Assembly (NCBI RefSeq): GCF_004770995.1
Contig: NZ_RQHW01000015.1
Span: forward strand, 1 to 45,632
Source of the DNA: Leptospira idonii
GTDB taxonomy: Bacteria; Spirochaetota; Leptospiria; Leptospirales; Leptospiraceae
Direction: 5' to 3'
Length of the DNA stretch: 45,632 bases
Positions 14,943 to 23,145 of this stretch are shown one piece after another (the stretch's first letter is position 1; each line of letters opens with the position of its first letter). A program made the position numbers and the translations under genes. The notes under the pieces are model-generated. The model ran no database searches and was not told the DNA's origin. It saw only the letters and a list, made by a program, of their open reading frames with translations.

Positions 14943-17438
14943 TTAACTTCCCGTTTGTTCCGGAGGAGGTTTGATGTTTTGTCTTTCCGCTTCCGTGAAT
15001 GTGAACTTACCATCTAATCCGAAATAAAAGAATCGAGGCCTTTGGCTGTTGTATTGTAAGTCCCAAGCATCAAGTGCATTGTCCACACCTACGAACCATT
15101 GAAAATGGCCGAAAAATCTTTGTGAGAGTCTCAAATTCAAATTCGTATGCGGGTTGACCATACGATATCCGTAAGTGGAGTTCGTAGTACAATACGACAA
15201 ATTATTATCCGTACAATAGTCGGAGAGCGCCGCTGGAACTGTCGCCAGAACATTTGTGATATTTCTTTGCGCTTCGCTGTTCATCACTGTTTCAATTCCG
15301 TTAAAATTGTCGGGAAGATCCGGGTTACACCAGAACGGATTTTTAATGCAATAGTACGGCTGTTTACCGAAAACCACCGCAAAGATAGAGAGCGAAATTC
15401 CGGAGGATTTTTCATCGATACGAATGTTGAAGTTCCATCGATGAGGCCCTCTCCCTTCCAAAGGAAGTCTTGTCAATTCGTCTCTTGTATGCGTATAAGT
15501 ATATCCCGTTCCTGCGGACAAAATGTCCGTAAATCTTATATTGATGGAAGATTCAATCCCCTGAGTTGAGGCTTTTTGATAATTGGAAGTTTGAAACACT
15601 TGAAGACCTGTCGCATCACGAACTGGGTTAGTTCGAAATCCGATCAGGTTGTCCACATTATTATGAAATAAATTCGTGCTGTACCAAATTCTTTTGGTGA
15701 TGTCCCATTCCCAACCAAAGTTATAACTTCTTGATAATTCCGGTTTTAGGTTGGAGTTTCCTACTACCCGATACCCTACTCCCGGATTTAAGAAATTAAA
15801 ATACAAATCTTGGAAACTAGGCGCTCTATATCCTAACCCATTTGCAGCTCTTAGGCGAAATTTATCGGAAACATCATACCGAATGGCAAGTTTAGGCAGC
15901 CATTCCCCTCCGTATAAGGAGTCGTGATCATATCGAACACCCGGTACTATTTGAATTCTAGGTTTGTCTGAAACTCTCCATTCGTCTTGGACATAAAATG
16001 CATTTCTAAAACGATAAGCATGCCCGTTGATTGTCTGCCCTTTGACCAATTCGGGATTAAAATCGTCAAAACAAACTCCCGGATAACTTCTTCTACAATC
16101 GGGAGCGATTCTTGCCGAAGAAATTTGATCCTGCAAATTTTCGGCTCCTACAGAAGTGACATGATTTTCAGCGAACTTATAATCGACTCTGGATCTGAAT
16201 TCAGTAACAGCATTGTCTGTTCTTTGTTGAGAATCCAGTTCATCCGATTTTCTTTGATCCGTCGTATAAAGATCTTGAAAACGGGAATAGTTTGCATTTA
16301 AATTGACATTCACTTTTTGGGTAACCACCCAATCCATGTTCAACGCCCCCATGAAATCATGAGTTTTGTTTCGTCTGTCATAGACGGTTCTAGGAGGAGA
16401 TGCATCTACCGCATTTTGATCCAAATGTCTGTAATAAAATTGCCCTGTGATTGCTAAGTCGTCATTCACACGATAGACTGTCTTATTGGACAGGTTCATA
16501 TCGTTGAAGGCACTTCCCGATGTACTTTCCAAAGGAGGAGTATAACCGGGGAATCGAGTAGCCAAAATATAAGAGTTGGCGATGGAAGTTCCGGAAGGGT
16601 ACGGATTGTATCCTGGAGCTAAGGAAGAAATTCTTCCGTTTCTAGGACCCGGTGTTGCATCAGGAGTTAAGTCGTAACCTTCTCCCTTATGCCATCCTAC
16701 AGTGAATAATGTGGAAATTTTATCCCGCTTCACACCTACGGAAGCGTAATTTCTGAACTCCATATAAGGGCCGTAATATTTTTCGCTTCCTGTTCCTCCC
16801 TGGCTTCGAAATTCCGCATACAAAGGGTCTTGTGCTTCTTTGGTGATGATATTAATGACTCCGGCAATCGCATCGGATCCGTAAATGGCAGAAGATGCCC
16901 CTTTTACGATTTCGATTCTTTCGATATCTTCCGCTTTAAACCTTGTTAGATCGATCGATCCGCTGAATCTTCCGGTTGTTCTTTGCCCGTCGACAAGAAT
17001 AAGTACGTTTTGTGCGGAAAGTCCCTGTAATCTGACCGTTTGACCTCTTTCCCCTGATTGTGCAGGACGAACCTCGATGCCGGGAACGTTTCCTAAGGTT
17101 TGCGATAAATCTCTGGCGCCCATATCATCGATATCTTTTCTTGTGATTACTTCCGTTGTGATGGTAGAATCTTTCAGTAAGTTTTTTCGCCTAGTGCCTG
17201 TAACTGTGATGATGTTTCCCTTGTCGTAACTGGATTCGTTCGGTTGTACCCCCGATTCCCCGTGTTTGGGAGTTTTTGTTTTTTCCTCCGTTTTTTTAGA
17301 AGGATCCTCCTGAGGAGGATTGTTGGTTTGTGCAAATAGGTTCGAATGGAAAAAAACGAAACCGAATAAGAAGGAAAAAGAAAGGAGCGTTGCAAATCTG
17401 CCGCTGAACAAGCGGCAGTTGGAAAAATAAACTTTCAT
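14943..17438 (-). CDS. hmuR: TonB-dependent outer-membrane haem receptor
   Basis: The 831-aa protein has a signal peptide ending near LFAQ (about residue 37) and a TonB-box-like IITVTGTR (about 77-84). A plug domain follows (DLSQTLGNVPGIEVRP, VLILVDGQRTTGR, IERIEIVKGASSAIYGSDA, AGVINIITK), then a long beta barrel ending in aromatic FTFTEAERQN. YRAPSFQDLYFNF and NSNLKPELS correspond to the FRAP and NPNL motifs of haem/haemoglobin receptors. The His that many such receptors carry between these motifs is not present. Last gene of a minus-strand set with HmuY 24 nt upstream, so it probably receives haem from HmuY and imports it with TonB energy (no tonB in the window). Confidence 0.9.
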   Translation of the reverse strand: MKVYFSNCRLFSGRFATLLSFSFLFGFVFFHSNLFAQTNNPPQEDPSKKTEEKTKTPKHGESGVQPNESSYDKGNIITVTGTRRKNLLKDSTITTEVITRKDIDDMGARDLSQTLGNVPGIEVRPAQSGERGQTVRLQGLSAQNVLILVDGQRTTGRFSGSIDLTRFKAEDIERIEIVKGASSAIYGSDAIAGVINIITKEAQDPLYAEFRSQGGTGSEKYYGPYMEFRNYASVGVKRDKISTLFTVGWHKGEGYDLTPDATPGPRNGRISSLAPGYNPYPSGTSIANSYILATRFPGYTPPLESTSGSAFNDMNLSNKTVYRVNDDLAITGQFYYRHLDQNAVDASPPRTVYDRRNKTHDFMGALNMDWVVTQKVNVNLNANYSRFQDLYTTDQRKSDELDSQQRTDNAVTEFRSRVDYKFAENHVTSVGAENLQDQISSARIAPDCRRSYPGVCFDDFNPELVKGQTINGHAYRFRNAFYVQDEWRVSDKPRIQIVPGVRYDHDSLYGGEWLPKLAIRYDVSDKFRLRAANGLGYRAPSFQDLYFNFLNPGVGYRVVGNSNLKPELSRSYNFGWEWDITKRIWYSTNLFHNNVDNLIGFRTNPVRDATGLQVFQTSNYQKASTQGIESSINIRFTDILSAGTGYTYTHTRDELTRLPLEGRGPHRWNFNIRIDEKSSGISLSIFAVVFGKQPYYCIKNPFWCNPDLPDNFNGIETVMNSEAQRNITNVLATVPAALSDYCTDNNLSYCTTNSTYGYRMVNPHTNLNLRLSQRFFGHFQWFVGVDNALDAWDLQYNSQRPRFFYFGLDGKFTFTEAERQNIKPPPEQTGS

Positions 17439-17462
17439 TTAAATATCAAAACCGAAAATTAC

Positions 17463-18182
17463 TTACAGCTTCTTCCACTGGAATTTGGGATAACCGGAAG
17501 TTCCAGCAGTGCTGTAATAGTCTAACATTTGTATTGCGTATTTGGCGCCATCGCTTCCGGTAATGATATATACGTTTGTTTTTGCAGTTAGGATTGTATT
17601 GTTATAAGTGTACCAAGAACCGTAACCGGACGGCATAGGAGATAAATCCAAAGGTGCAGCAAGAACCGGATTGATGCTTTCCGTAGAAGCGGTCACAGGC
17701 CCTCCTCCGGAAGAAGAAAGTTTTACATCTACTACTTTCGTACATCCAGGGTCACTGTTGACTGCACCGTAATTCGTAGATCCGGAATCACAAGCGCCGC
17801 CGCTTCCCGTTCCGCTGGTTCCACTATTGGTAGCTACGTTATATCTTTTAAGTGCAATATCCCACTGTGCGGTGGACTCCACCATCACTCCGCCTGATTT
17901 CAAGCTGATGTACACCCAAGCGCAGCTGGAAGATGCGTTCACTGTGGAAGTATAAGTTCCAGTGGTATTCACTGCATTCGCTGGGACAGCAGTGCAATTG
18001 ATATTAGAACCACTTGCCCCACCTTGGAGTAATAAGAGCAGTGCGGCAGAAGAGTCATCCGACTTTGGCTTTTGAGAACAGTTCGGAAGAAAAGACAATA
18101 GAGAAATTAAGACTATTGCAAAAGTAACTCCCTTGTTCGGGGTCTTTGAGAACGATGTAAACGATTGGTTGATGAAATTCAT
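17463..18182 (-). CDS. hmuY: HmuY-family haem-binding lipoprotein
   Basis: A 239-aa lipoprotein: hydrophobic signal, lipobox LPNC (FLPNCSQKPKSDD) and a low-complexity linker. The HmuY domain shows CAWVYISLKSGGVM, STAQWDIALKRYNVATNS, NPVLAAPLDLSPM, WYTYNN, YIITGSDGAKYAIQMLDYY and a terminal FQWKKL. HmuY proteins strip haem from host carriers and hand it to the TonB receptor. The frame is open to 18290, but the ATG at 18182 has GGAGGAATTCA in front and starts the signal peptide, so it is chosen. WTGAGA-N5-TCTCAW palindromes precede the gene. Confidence 0.88.
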   Translation of the reverse strand: MNFINQSFTSFSKTPNKGVTFAIVLISLLSFLPNCSQKPKSDDSSAALLLLLQGGASGSNINCTAVPANAVNTTGTYTSTVNASSSCAWVYISLKSGGVMVESTAQWDIALKRYNVATNSGTSGTGSGGACDSGSTNYGAVNSDPGCTKVVDVKLSSSGGGPVTASTESINPVLAAPLDLSPMPSGYGSWYTYNNTILTAKTNVYIITGSDGAKYAIQMLDYYSTAGTSGYPKFQWKKL

Positions 18183-18218
18183 TGAATTCCTCCAGATTTG
18201 AGATTTTTGATCTCTAAA

Positions 18219-18235
18219 ATGAGACTCAATCTCAC
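18219..18235. promoter_or_regulatory. Fur-like palindrome upstream of hmuY
   Basis: A-TGAGA-CTCAA-TCTCA-C: TGAGA and TCTCA are perfect inverse arms separated by 5 nt. The same layout recurs in the divergent promoter region of the haem locus (19112-19128, 19162-19178, 19233-19249). A second, weaker GAGAT-TTTTG-ATCTC lies next to it at about 18200-18214. Likely the iron- or haem-responsive operator of a Fur-family protein; that is inference from context. Confidence 0.6.
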
Positions 18236-18327
18236 ATAAAAAATTTGGGCCTTTCCAAGCAAGGGAAAAAAGAAACCTTTCTCGGCACATCCAAAGGACT
18301 GCCGAGAAAGAAACCGTAAAGGATCGA

Positions 18328-19092
18328 TTATTTTACAGCTGACTCGGAAGAAACAGCTACCTTAGTTACATAAATTCCAGAAGCATTGCTTGCTGTTTTT
18401 ATAACAATCGATCCGTCAGCGATAGGAGCATTTGTAGTCCAATCGTTTTTGCTCCAAAGAGCATTTGCTAGAGAAAGCGACCCTGTGTTAGAGCAATCCG
18501 CTCCATTTTTTCCTGTCGCCCAGAAGGTCACTCTAGGAGGAGTGCTGCTAGTTACGTCAAAACAAACAGTAACTCTAGTAGATGCCGTTTCTGGTGATTC
18601 GGAAACTACATAGTCATTATAAAGAGAAGTTCCTCCCGTTGTACCTGTAGTCGTTGCATAATATGTTTGGCTACTAAAGTTCGCAAACACTAGTCCGTAA
18701 GGAGCGGATCCTGTAAAACTTCCTGAATAAAAAGTAAAAAGCAGTTTGTTGGATCCTGCAGTTGCTACTGGAGTTGTATTTGCACCAACTAAAGCAGAAT
18801 CTTGTCCAAATCCTACGTAGAAAGCAGCATTCGCATTTTCGGAACGATTCGCTTTAATTCCTTCTAGGCGAAAGTGTCTACCCTTACCCGCAGATGGAGT
18901 GCAAATAAGTTGGTTCGTATTGTTACCGGTCGTGAAATTAGTTTCACATTTTTTTGCAGCTTCTTGTTGGGCATAAACTAATCCCAATAAGGCGGTTGTA
19001 TTGTCGTTCTTATCATCACCTTCGCAGGAAATGAATGTTAAGCTAAGGCAAGAAGCCAGGGCTAGAGCTGTGAATTTGTTGAGCGTGTTCAT
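18328..19092 (-). CDS. unknown lipoprotein, first gene of the haem arm
   Basis: A 254-aa protein with a signal peptide and lipobox FISC (SLTFISCEGDDKND). The mature part is rich in Ser, Thr, Asn and Gly with few charged residues, looks all-beta, and contains four Cys after the lipid anchor (KKC, LIC, VCFDV, ADC) that could form two disulphides. I do not recognise a family; it is not HmuY-like. Its position, first in the minus-strand arm with a strong palindrome in front and HmuY/receptor behind, suggests an outer-membrane surface component of haem capture. The gap to hmuY (145 nt) holds another palindrome, so hmuY may also have its own promoter. Confidence 0.75.
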   Translation of the reverse strand: MNTLNKFTALALASCLSLTFISCEGDDKNDNTTALLGLVYAQQEAAKKCETNFTTGNNTNQLICTPSAGKGRHFRLEGIKANRSENANAAFYVGFGQDSALVGANTTPVATAGSNKLLFTFYSGSFTGSAPYGLVFANFSSQTYYATTTGTTGGTSLYNDYVVSESPETASTRVTVCFDVTSSTPPRVTFWATGKNGADCSNTGSLSLANALWSKNDWTTNAPIADGSIVIKTASNASGIYVTKVAVSSESAVK

Positions 19093-19111
19093 AGGCTCTC
19101 CTCACTAAATT

Positions 19112-19128
19112 TTGATTCTGTGTCTCAA
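19112..19128. promoter_or_regulatory. Fur-like palindrome, imperfect, before the lipoprotein
   Basis: TTGATT-CTGTG-TCTCAA fits the TTGAGA-N5-TCTCAA pattern with mismatches in the left arm. Located 20-36 nt upstream of the lipoprotein start at 19092. Confidence 0.4.
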
Positions 19129-19161
19129 AATTAAATTGAGGTGGATTCTGTCAACAAGTTT

Positions 19162-19178
19162 ATGAGAATAAGTCTCAT
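19162..19178. promoter_or_regulatory. Fur-like palindrome, perfect, central to the haem divergon
   Basis: ATGAGA-ATAAG-TCTCAT is a perfect 6-5-6 palindrome followed by TATC, giving a run similar to the classical Fur box (GATAATGAT.ATCATTATC). It lies midway between the divergent lipoprotein (19092) and hmuT (19290) starts, so one site could control both arms. Confidence 0.65.
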
Positions 19179-19232
19179 TATCAGTACATATACGAAAAAA
19201 GAACAGAGTTTGTCATAGAATTTGTTACCGAA

Positions 19233-19249
19233 ATGAGACTCAAAATCAA
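19233..19249. promoter_or_regulatory. Fur-like palindrome, imperfect, before hmuT
   Basis: ATGAGA-CTCAA-AATCAA keeps the left arm and spacing of the perfect site but has a degenerate right arm. It lies 41 nt upstream of the hmuT ATG. Confidence 0.4.
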
Positions 19250-19289
19250 TACTATTTGACAGAAATCCCCTCTCCCTCGAAATCGGATC

Positions 19290-20162
19290 ATGCCTAACTT
19301 CCTACAGATTCCTTTCCGAACCGCACGTCTACTGGCTTGCGCTTCGGTATTTTTTTCTTTGGCTCTCCCCTTTTCTCTCTTCTCAGAAGAAAAACCGAGA
19401 ATTGTCTCCCTAAATGGAACGATCACTGAAATCCTTTTTGCTTTAGGCGCCGGCGATCGTTTGGTGGGAGTAGATACCAGTTCTTATTATCCGAAAGAGG
19501 CAGTTTCCCTACCGAAGATCGGATACCAAAGAACTTTAGCTGCGGAAGGAATCCTCTCCTTAAAGCCGAATCAAATCATCGGAACAAATTACGCAGGTCC
19601 TCCGGCTACAATTGAGCAGCTTACAACCTTTAAAGTTCCGATGTTGATCGTTCAAGAAACCTTAACCATCGAAGGTGTGGAAGCTAAGATAGAACAAATT
19701 GCCAAATTCATTTCCAAAGAGAAAGAAGGCAAAGCGTTGATTCAAGCTTATAAAAAACAAGTGGCGTCACTTGATGGTTCTAAGCCGAAAAAACCCGTAA
19801 GAGTCTTATTCATATATTCAAGAAGTGCAACCAATGTTTTCGTTTCAGGAGTGAATACTCCTGCGGATGCAATGATCCGACTTTCCGGCGCAGAGAACGC
19901 AATGTCCGGTTTCAACGAATTCAAACCTTTGACTGCGGAAGCAGTAGTTGCAGCGAATCCGGATGTGATTTTAATTCCTGAAAAATCCTTAGAAGGATTA
20001 GGCGGCGAAAAAGGGTTGTGGGAACTTCCTGGTTTGAACTTAACAAGAGCAGGGAAACAGAAAAACGTGGCGGTGATGGACGATTTGCTTTTACTTGGTT
20101 TCGGACCAAGGCTTGCAAACGCATTAGGAGAGCTTTCGCTTAAATGGAAATCTCTCAAGTAA
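19290..20162 (+). CDS. hmuT: haem ABC transporter, periplasmic haem-binding protein
   Basis: A 290-aa class III solute-binding protein (BtuF/HmuT type) with a signal peptide ending near FSLFS. It contains PRIVSLNGTITEILFALGAGDRL, then DTSSYYP, IGYQRTLAAEGILSLKPN and NYAGPP. The Tyr of GYQR lies where characterised HmuT/ShuT proteins have a haem-ligating Tyr (from memory of the family). It captures haem in the periplasm and delivers it to HmuUV. The gene overlaps the start of hmuU by 19 nt. It is first in the hmuTUVS operon, divergent from the receptor arm across 197 nt with several palindromes. Confidence 0.92.
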   Translation: MPNFLQIPFRTARLLACASVFFSLALPFSLFSEEKPRIVSLNGTITEILFALGAGDRLVGVDTSSYYPKEAVSLPKIGYQRTLAAEGILSLKPNQIIGTNYAGPPATIEQLTTFKVPMLIVQETLTIEGVEAKIEQIAKFISKEKEGKALIQAYKKQVASLDGSKPKKPVRVLFIYSRSATNVFVSGVNTPADAMIRLSGAENAMSGFNEFKPLTAEAVVAANPDVILIPEKSLEGLGGEKGLWELPGLNLTRAGKQKNVAVMDDLLLLGFGPRLANALGELSLKWKSLK

Positions 20163-21151
20163 AAAAGAGAAAACTATTTTTATCTTTTACCGTTTTATTA
20201 TCGTTATTCGCTTTGGCATTCGTTTCTAACTGGGGGGCCTTAGGGGTTCACTGGTCCGATATTCTTACGAATTCAGCAAGTTCCATTGAAAACGAAGTTT
20301 TTTGGAATTTGCGATTTCCTAGAGTCATCATGGCGACTTTGTTAGGTGGTTCACTTGCTTGGGCAGGGGCAATCGCACAAGGTTTGTTTCGAAATCCGAT
20401 CGTAGACCCGGGGTTGGTGGGAATCACGGCGGGCTCTGCCCTATTTGCAGCGGTCGGAATCGTATTAGGAACTGAAATCAAAAACTTTCCTCCCGTCTGG
20501 GGAGTCATCTTACTTTCATTTGTCGGAGGAGTGGTAACCGGATTTTTAGTCTATATACTTTCCCGTTCCCAAGGTAAAACGGAAATATATACCTTGCTTT
20601 TAACTGGAATCGCAATCAACTCTCTTTGTTTTGCAGGAATCGGTATTTTAAGTTATATCGCTAGCGATGCTCAGTTAAGAAATCTTTCTAATTGGAACTT
20701 AGGGAGTTTGGGAGGATCCAGTTGGGCGACTTTATCCAGATTCGGTGTGATTTTAGCCCTTCCTGTTTTTATAGGTCCCTTCATCAGTAAACAATTGAAT
20801 GTTTTTGCATTAGGAGAGAAGGAAGCTATGCATTTGGGAATTCCTGTCGAGGCAATGAAATCCTTTTTAATTTTATGCATTGGAATTCTTGTAGGATCTT
20901 CCGTAGCCGTAGCCGGGAATATAGGTTTCGTCGGACTTTCCATTCCGCATATAGTAAGATTAGCAATCGGACAAGATTATAAATACCTTCTCCCTTGTTC
21001 TTATTTTCTAGGAGGGGCGTTCCTTACCATAGGAGATGGATTCTGTAGAACGATCATGGCTCCCACCGAAATCCCTGTAGGTGTCATTACCGCCTTTTTA
21101 GGAGCACCTGTATTTCTATTATTACTGAGAGCAAGGAGAAGAAATACATGA
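20144..21151 (+). CDS. hmuU: haem ABC transporter permease (FecCD family)
   Basis: A 335-aa permease with about ten membrane helices. FecCD/BtuC motifs are LRFPRVIMATLLGGSLAWAG, QGLFRNPIVDPGLVGITAG, VAGNIGFVGLSIPHIVRL and GAPVFLLLLR at the end. Two copies would form the inner-membrane channel for haem with HmuV. It overlaps hmuT (19 nt) and hmuV (4 nt), so the operon is tightly coupled. Confidence 0.92.
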   Translation: MEISQVKKRKLFLSFTVLLSLFALAFVSNWGALGVHWSDILTNSASSIENEVFWNLRFPRVIMATLLGGSLAWAGAIAQGLFRNPIVDPGLVGITAGSALFAAVGIVLGTEIKNFPPVWGVILLSFVGGVVTGFLVYILSRSQGKTEIYTLLLTGIAINSLCFAGIGILSYIASDAQLRNLSNWNLGSLGGSSWATLSRFGVILALPVFIGPFISKQLNVFALGEKEAMHLGIPVEAMKSFLILCIGILVGSSVAVAGNIGFVGLSIPHIVRLAIGQDYKYLLPCSYFLGGAFLTIGDGFCRTIMAPTEIPVGVITAFLGAPVFLLLLRARRRNT

Positions 21152-21936
21152 GTTTGATCGCCGAAAATGTCACTTATTCCGTCGGTTCCAAGAATCTGGT
21201 TTCGCAAATTTCTCTCGAAGTGAAACCGGGAGAACTACATGTTCTGATGGGACGGAATGGTGCAGGTAAATCCACTATGTTTAAGTTGTTATGCGGTGAT
21301 TTCGAGCCTACTTCGGGAGAAATTCTTTTGAATGGAAAACCGATACGCGAATGGAAACGGAAACATTTGGCAATGACACGTTCTGTCTTAACGCAAGACT
21401 ACGAAATGCAATTCCCTTTTTCCGCAAGAGAAATCGTCGAGTTGGGCAGAAGTCCTTATCAGAGCACAAAGGAAGAAAATGACAAAGTGATTTTTGAAGC
21501 TATGGAAATCACAAACACTCAAAAATTAGGCGATAGGTCTTACTCTACTCTTTCCGGAGGAGAAAAACAAAGAACTCAATATTCAAGAGTGTTGTCACAG
21601 GTATGGGGGAACCCTCCCAAATACCTTTTGTTAGACGAACCGATCTCAAGCATGGATTTGCCGAATCAATTAAAACTATTACAAGTTTCCAGACATATGG
21701 CAGACCAAGGATATGGTCTTTTGTTGATTTTGCACGATATCAATTTTGCAAATCAATATGCGGACACTGTGTCCTTACTTAAGGAAGGAAAACTCGCCGC
21801 GAGCGGAAAACCGAAAGATGTTTTAACCGAAAAAAACATATCGGATATCTTCGGAGTCGAAATGAACGTTTTCGATTCACCGAACGGAATTTTTATTCTA
21901 CCAAAATTATCAAAAATGGAGCAGACAATCAAATGA
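21148..21936 (+). CDS. hmuV: haem ABC transporter ATP-binding protein
   Basis: The 262-aa ABC ATPase has Walker A GRNGAGKST (about residues 35-43), Q-loop LTQDYEM, signature LSGGEKQRTQYSRVL, Walker B YLLLDEP and switch His LILHD. The sequence is closest in style to HmuV-type haem importers. The ATG overlaps the hmuU stop (ATGA), and its stop overlaps the start of hmuS (ATGA). It energises haem uptake into the cytoplasm. Confidence 0.93.
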   Translation: MSLIAENVTYSVGSKNLVSQISLEVKPGELHVLMGRNGAGKSTMFKLLCGDFEPTSGEILLNGKPIREWKRKHLAMTRSVLTQDYEMQFPFSAREIVELGRSPYQSTKEENDKVIFEAMEITNTQKLGDRSYSTLSGGEKQRTQYSRVLSQVWGNPPKYLLLDEPISSMDLPNQLKLLQVSRHMADQGYGLLLILHDINFANQYADTVSLLKEGKLAASGKPKDVLTEKNISDIFGVEMNVFDSPNGIFILPKLSKMEQTIK

Positions 21937-22961
21937 GCGCAGAACTACTACAGTCATGGGAAAAGTTGAAATCGGAAGCACCTAATATTCGCATACGAGA
22001 AGCGGGAAAAATATTAGGAGTGAGCGAAGCTGAGTTACTCGCAACAAAACTAGGAAAAGGTGTTAGTCTTTTGAAGCCGAATTGGGCAGACTTTCTTAAA
22101 TCCACTCCTAAACTAGGATATGTGATGGCGCTTACAAGGAACGAACCTTGTGTGCATGAACGAAAAGGAGAATACAAAGACGTTTCGGTCAACGGAATGA
22201 TGGGTCTTGCCGTGGGAGAAGACATAGATCTTCGTATTTTTCTCAGCCAATGGAAAATAGGATTCTATTCGGAAGAAAATCGAGGAGATTCCGTTTTAAA
22301 GAGTTTTCAATTCTTCGACGGATACGGAGAGGCAATTCATAAAATTTACACAACGGACAAATCCAATCTAGAAGGTTGGGCCGAAGTGAAAGAAGAATTC
22401 ACTGTGTCAGATGCAGCATTATCTGAAGAAATCAAAAGAAACAAAAAACCGGAAGAGTCAAGACCGCTTGCGGAAGGTTCGTTAGATGGTTTTTTGGCAG
22501 ATTGGGGCGCATTACAAGACACACACGACTTTTTCCCTCTTCTAAGAAAGTACAATGTGTCCAGAAAGGCCGCTTTGGAAGCAGCGCAAGGGAAGTTCAC
22601 CAAAAAAGTAGACAATCAATTATTTGAAAAGTTACTTACTGAGTGCAGAGATGCCGAACAAGAAATTATGATCTTTGTAGGAAACGAAGGAATGATCCAA
22701 ATCCATACGGGAAAAGTTTCTAAGTTGGAATCGATGGGACCATGGTTCAATGTATTGGATCCGATCTTCAATTTGCATCTAAGATCCGATTTGATTCAGG
22801 AAACCTGGATCGTAGAAAAGCCGACTAAGGATGGTAATGTGACCTCCCTCGAACTTTTCGGTGAAAATGAATTGTTGATCCTTCAGTTGTTCGGAAAAAG
22901 AAAACCGGGAATCCCTCAGTCGGAAACTTGGGCGAATTTAATCCGTAAGTATTGGAATTAA
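21933..22961 (+). CDS. hmuS: HmuS/HemS-type haem-degrading factor
   Basis: The 342-aa cytoplasmic protein is built of two similar halves of the HemS/ChuX fold (about residues 30-165 and 195-340). Halves show LGYVMALTRNEPCVHERKGEY and later MIFVGNEGMIQIHTGKVSK with MGPWFNVLDPIFNLHLR, both typical of HemS. The family binds incoming haem and in some bacteria opens the ring to release iron. Last gene of the operon, translationally coupled to hmuV. Inverted repeats follow in the 182-nt gap downstream. Confidence 0.92.
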   Translation: MSAELLQSWEKLKSEAPNIRIREAGKILGVSEAELLATKLGKGVSLLKPNWADFLKSTPKLGYVMALTRNEPCVHERKGEYKDVSVNGMMGLAVGEDIDLRIFLSQWKIGFYSEENRGDSVLKSFQFFDGYGEAIHKIYTTDKSNLEGWAEVKEEFTVSDAALSEEIKRNKKPEESRPLAEGSLDGFLADWGALQDTHDFFPLLRKYNVSRKAALEAAQGKFTKKVDNQLFEKLLTECRDAEQEIMIFVGNEGMIQIHTGKVSKLESMGPWFNVLDPIFNLHLRSDLIQETWIVEKPTKDGNVTSLELFGENELLILQLFGKRKPGIPQSETWANLIRKYWN

Positions 22962-22990
22962 ATCGATAGTAAGGGCGCAGAGGGCAAAAA

Positions 22991-23018
22991 GGTGAAAAGA
23001 TTTTAAATTTTTTTCACC
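22991..23018 (+). terminator. inverted repeat after hmuS, possible terminator
   Basis: GGTGAAAA-N12-TTTTCACC is a perfect 8-bp stem beginning 29 nt after the hmuS stop. No long T run follows, so termination is only probable from position. Confidence 0.4.
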
Positions 23019-23058
23019 GATCTGGGTTTTAGCTGGCAATATGCGGGTTTTTATGGTA

Positions 23059-23118
23059 GGGCTTTTCGGGGGAAGCCCACAAGCCCGCCTCCACCACCCA
23101 ATTCAGGGCGGGGGCTCG
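23059..23118 (+). terminator. GC-rich double hairpin before the SpoU gene
   Basis: GGGCTT-N8-AAGCCC (23059-23078) is followed by an AGCCCGCC...GGGCGGGGGCT stem (about 23081-23118) and then CGCTTTTCATTTTCCC. It lies between hmuS and the methyltransferase, ending 18 nt before the GTGACATAAT motif. It may be a terminator for the haem operon or an RNA structure in its own right. Confidence 0.4.
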
Positions 23119-23135
23119 CTTTTCATTTTCCCAAT

Positions 23136-23145
23136 GTGACATAAT
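23136..23145 (+). promoter_or_regulatory. GTGACATAAT motif, copy 3, overlapping a start codon
   Basis: The decamer overlaps the ATG of the methyltransferase at 23144 (GTGACATAATG), so here it sits at the translation start and cannot be an ordinary upstream promoter for this gene. Confidence 0.45.

Noticed and set aside
16146..16156. GTGACATGATT inside the TonB receptor gene as a fifth copy of the decamer
   Set aside because: One mismatch and located in coding sequence, unlike the exact intergenic copies.
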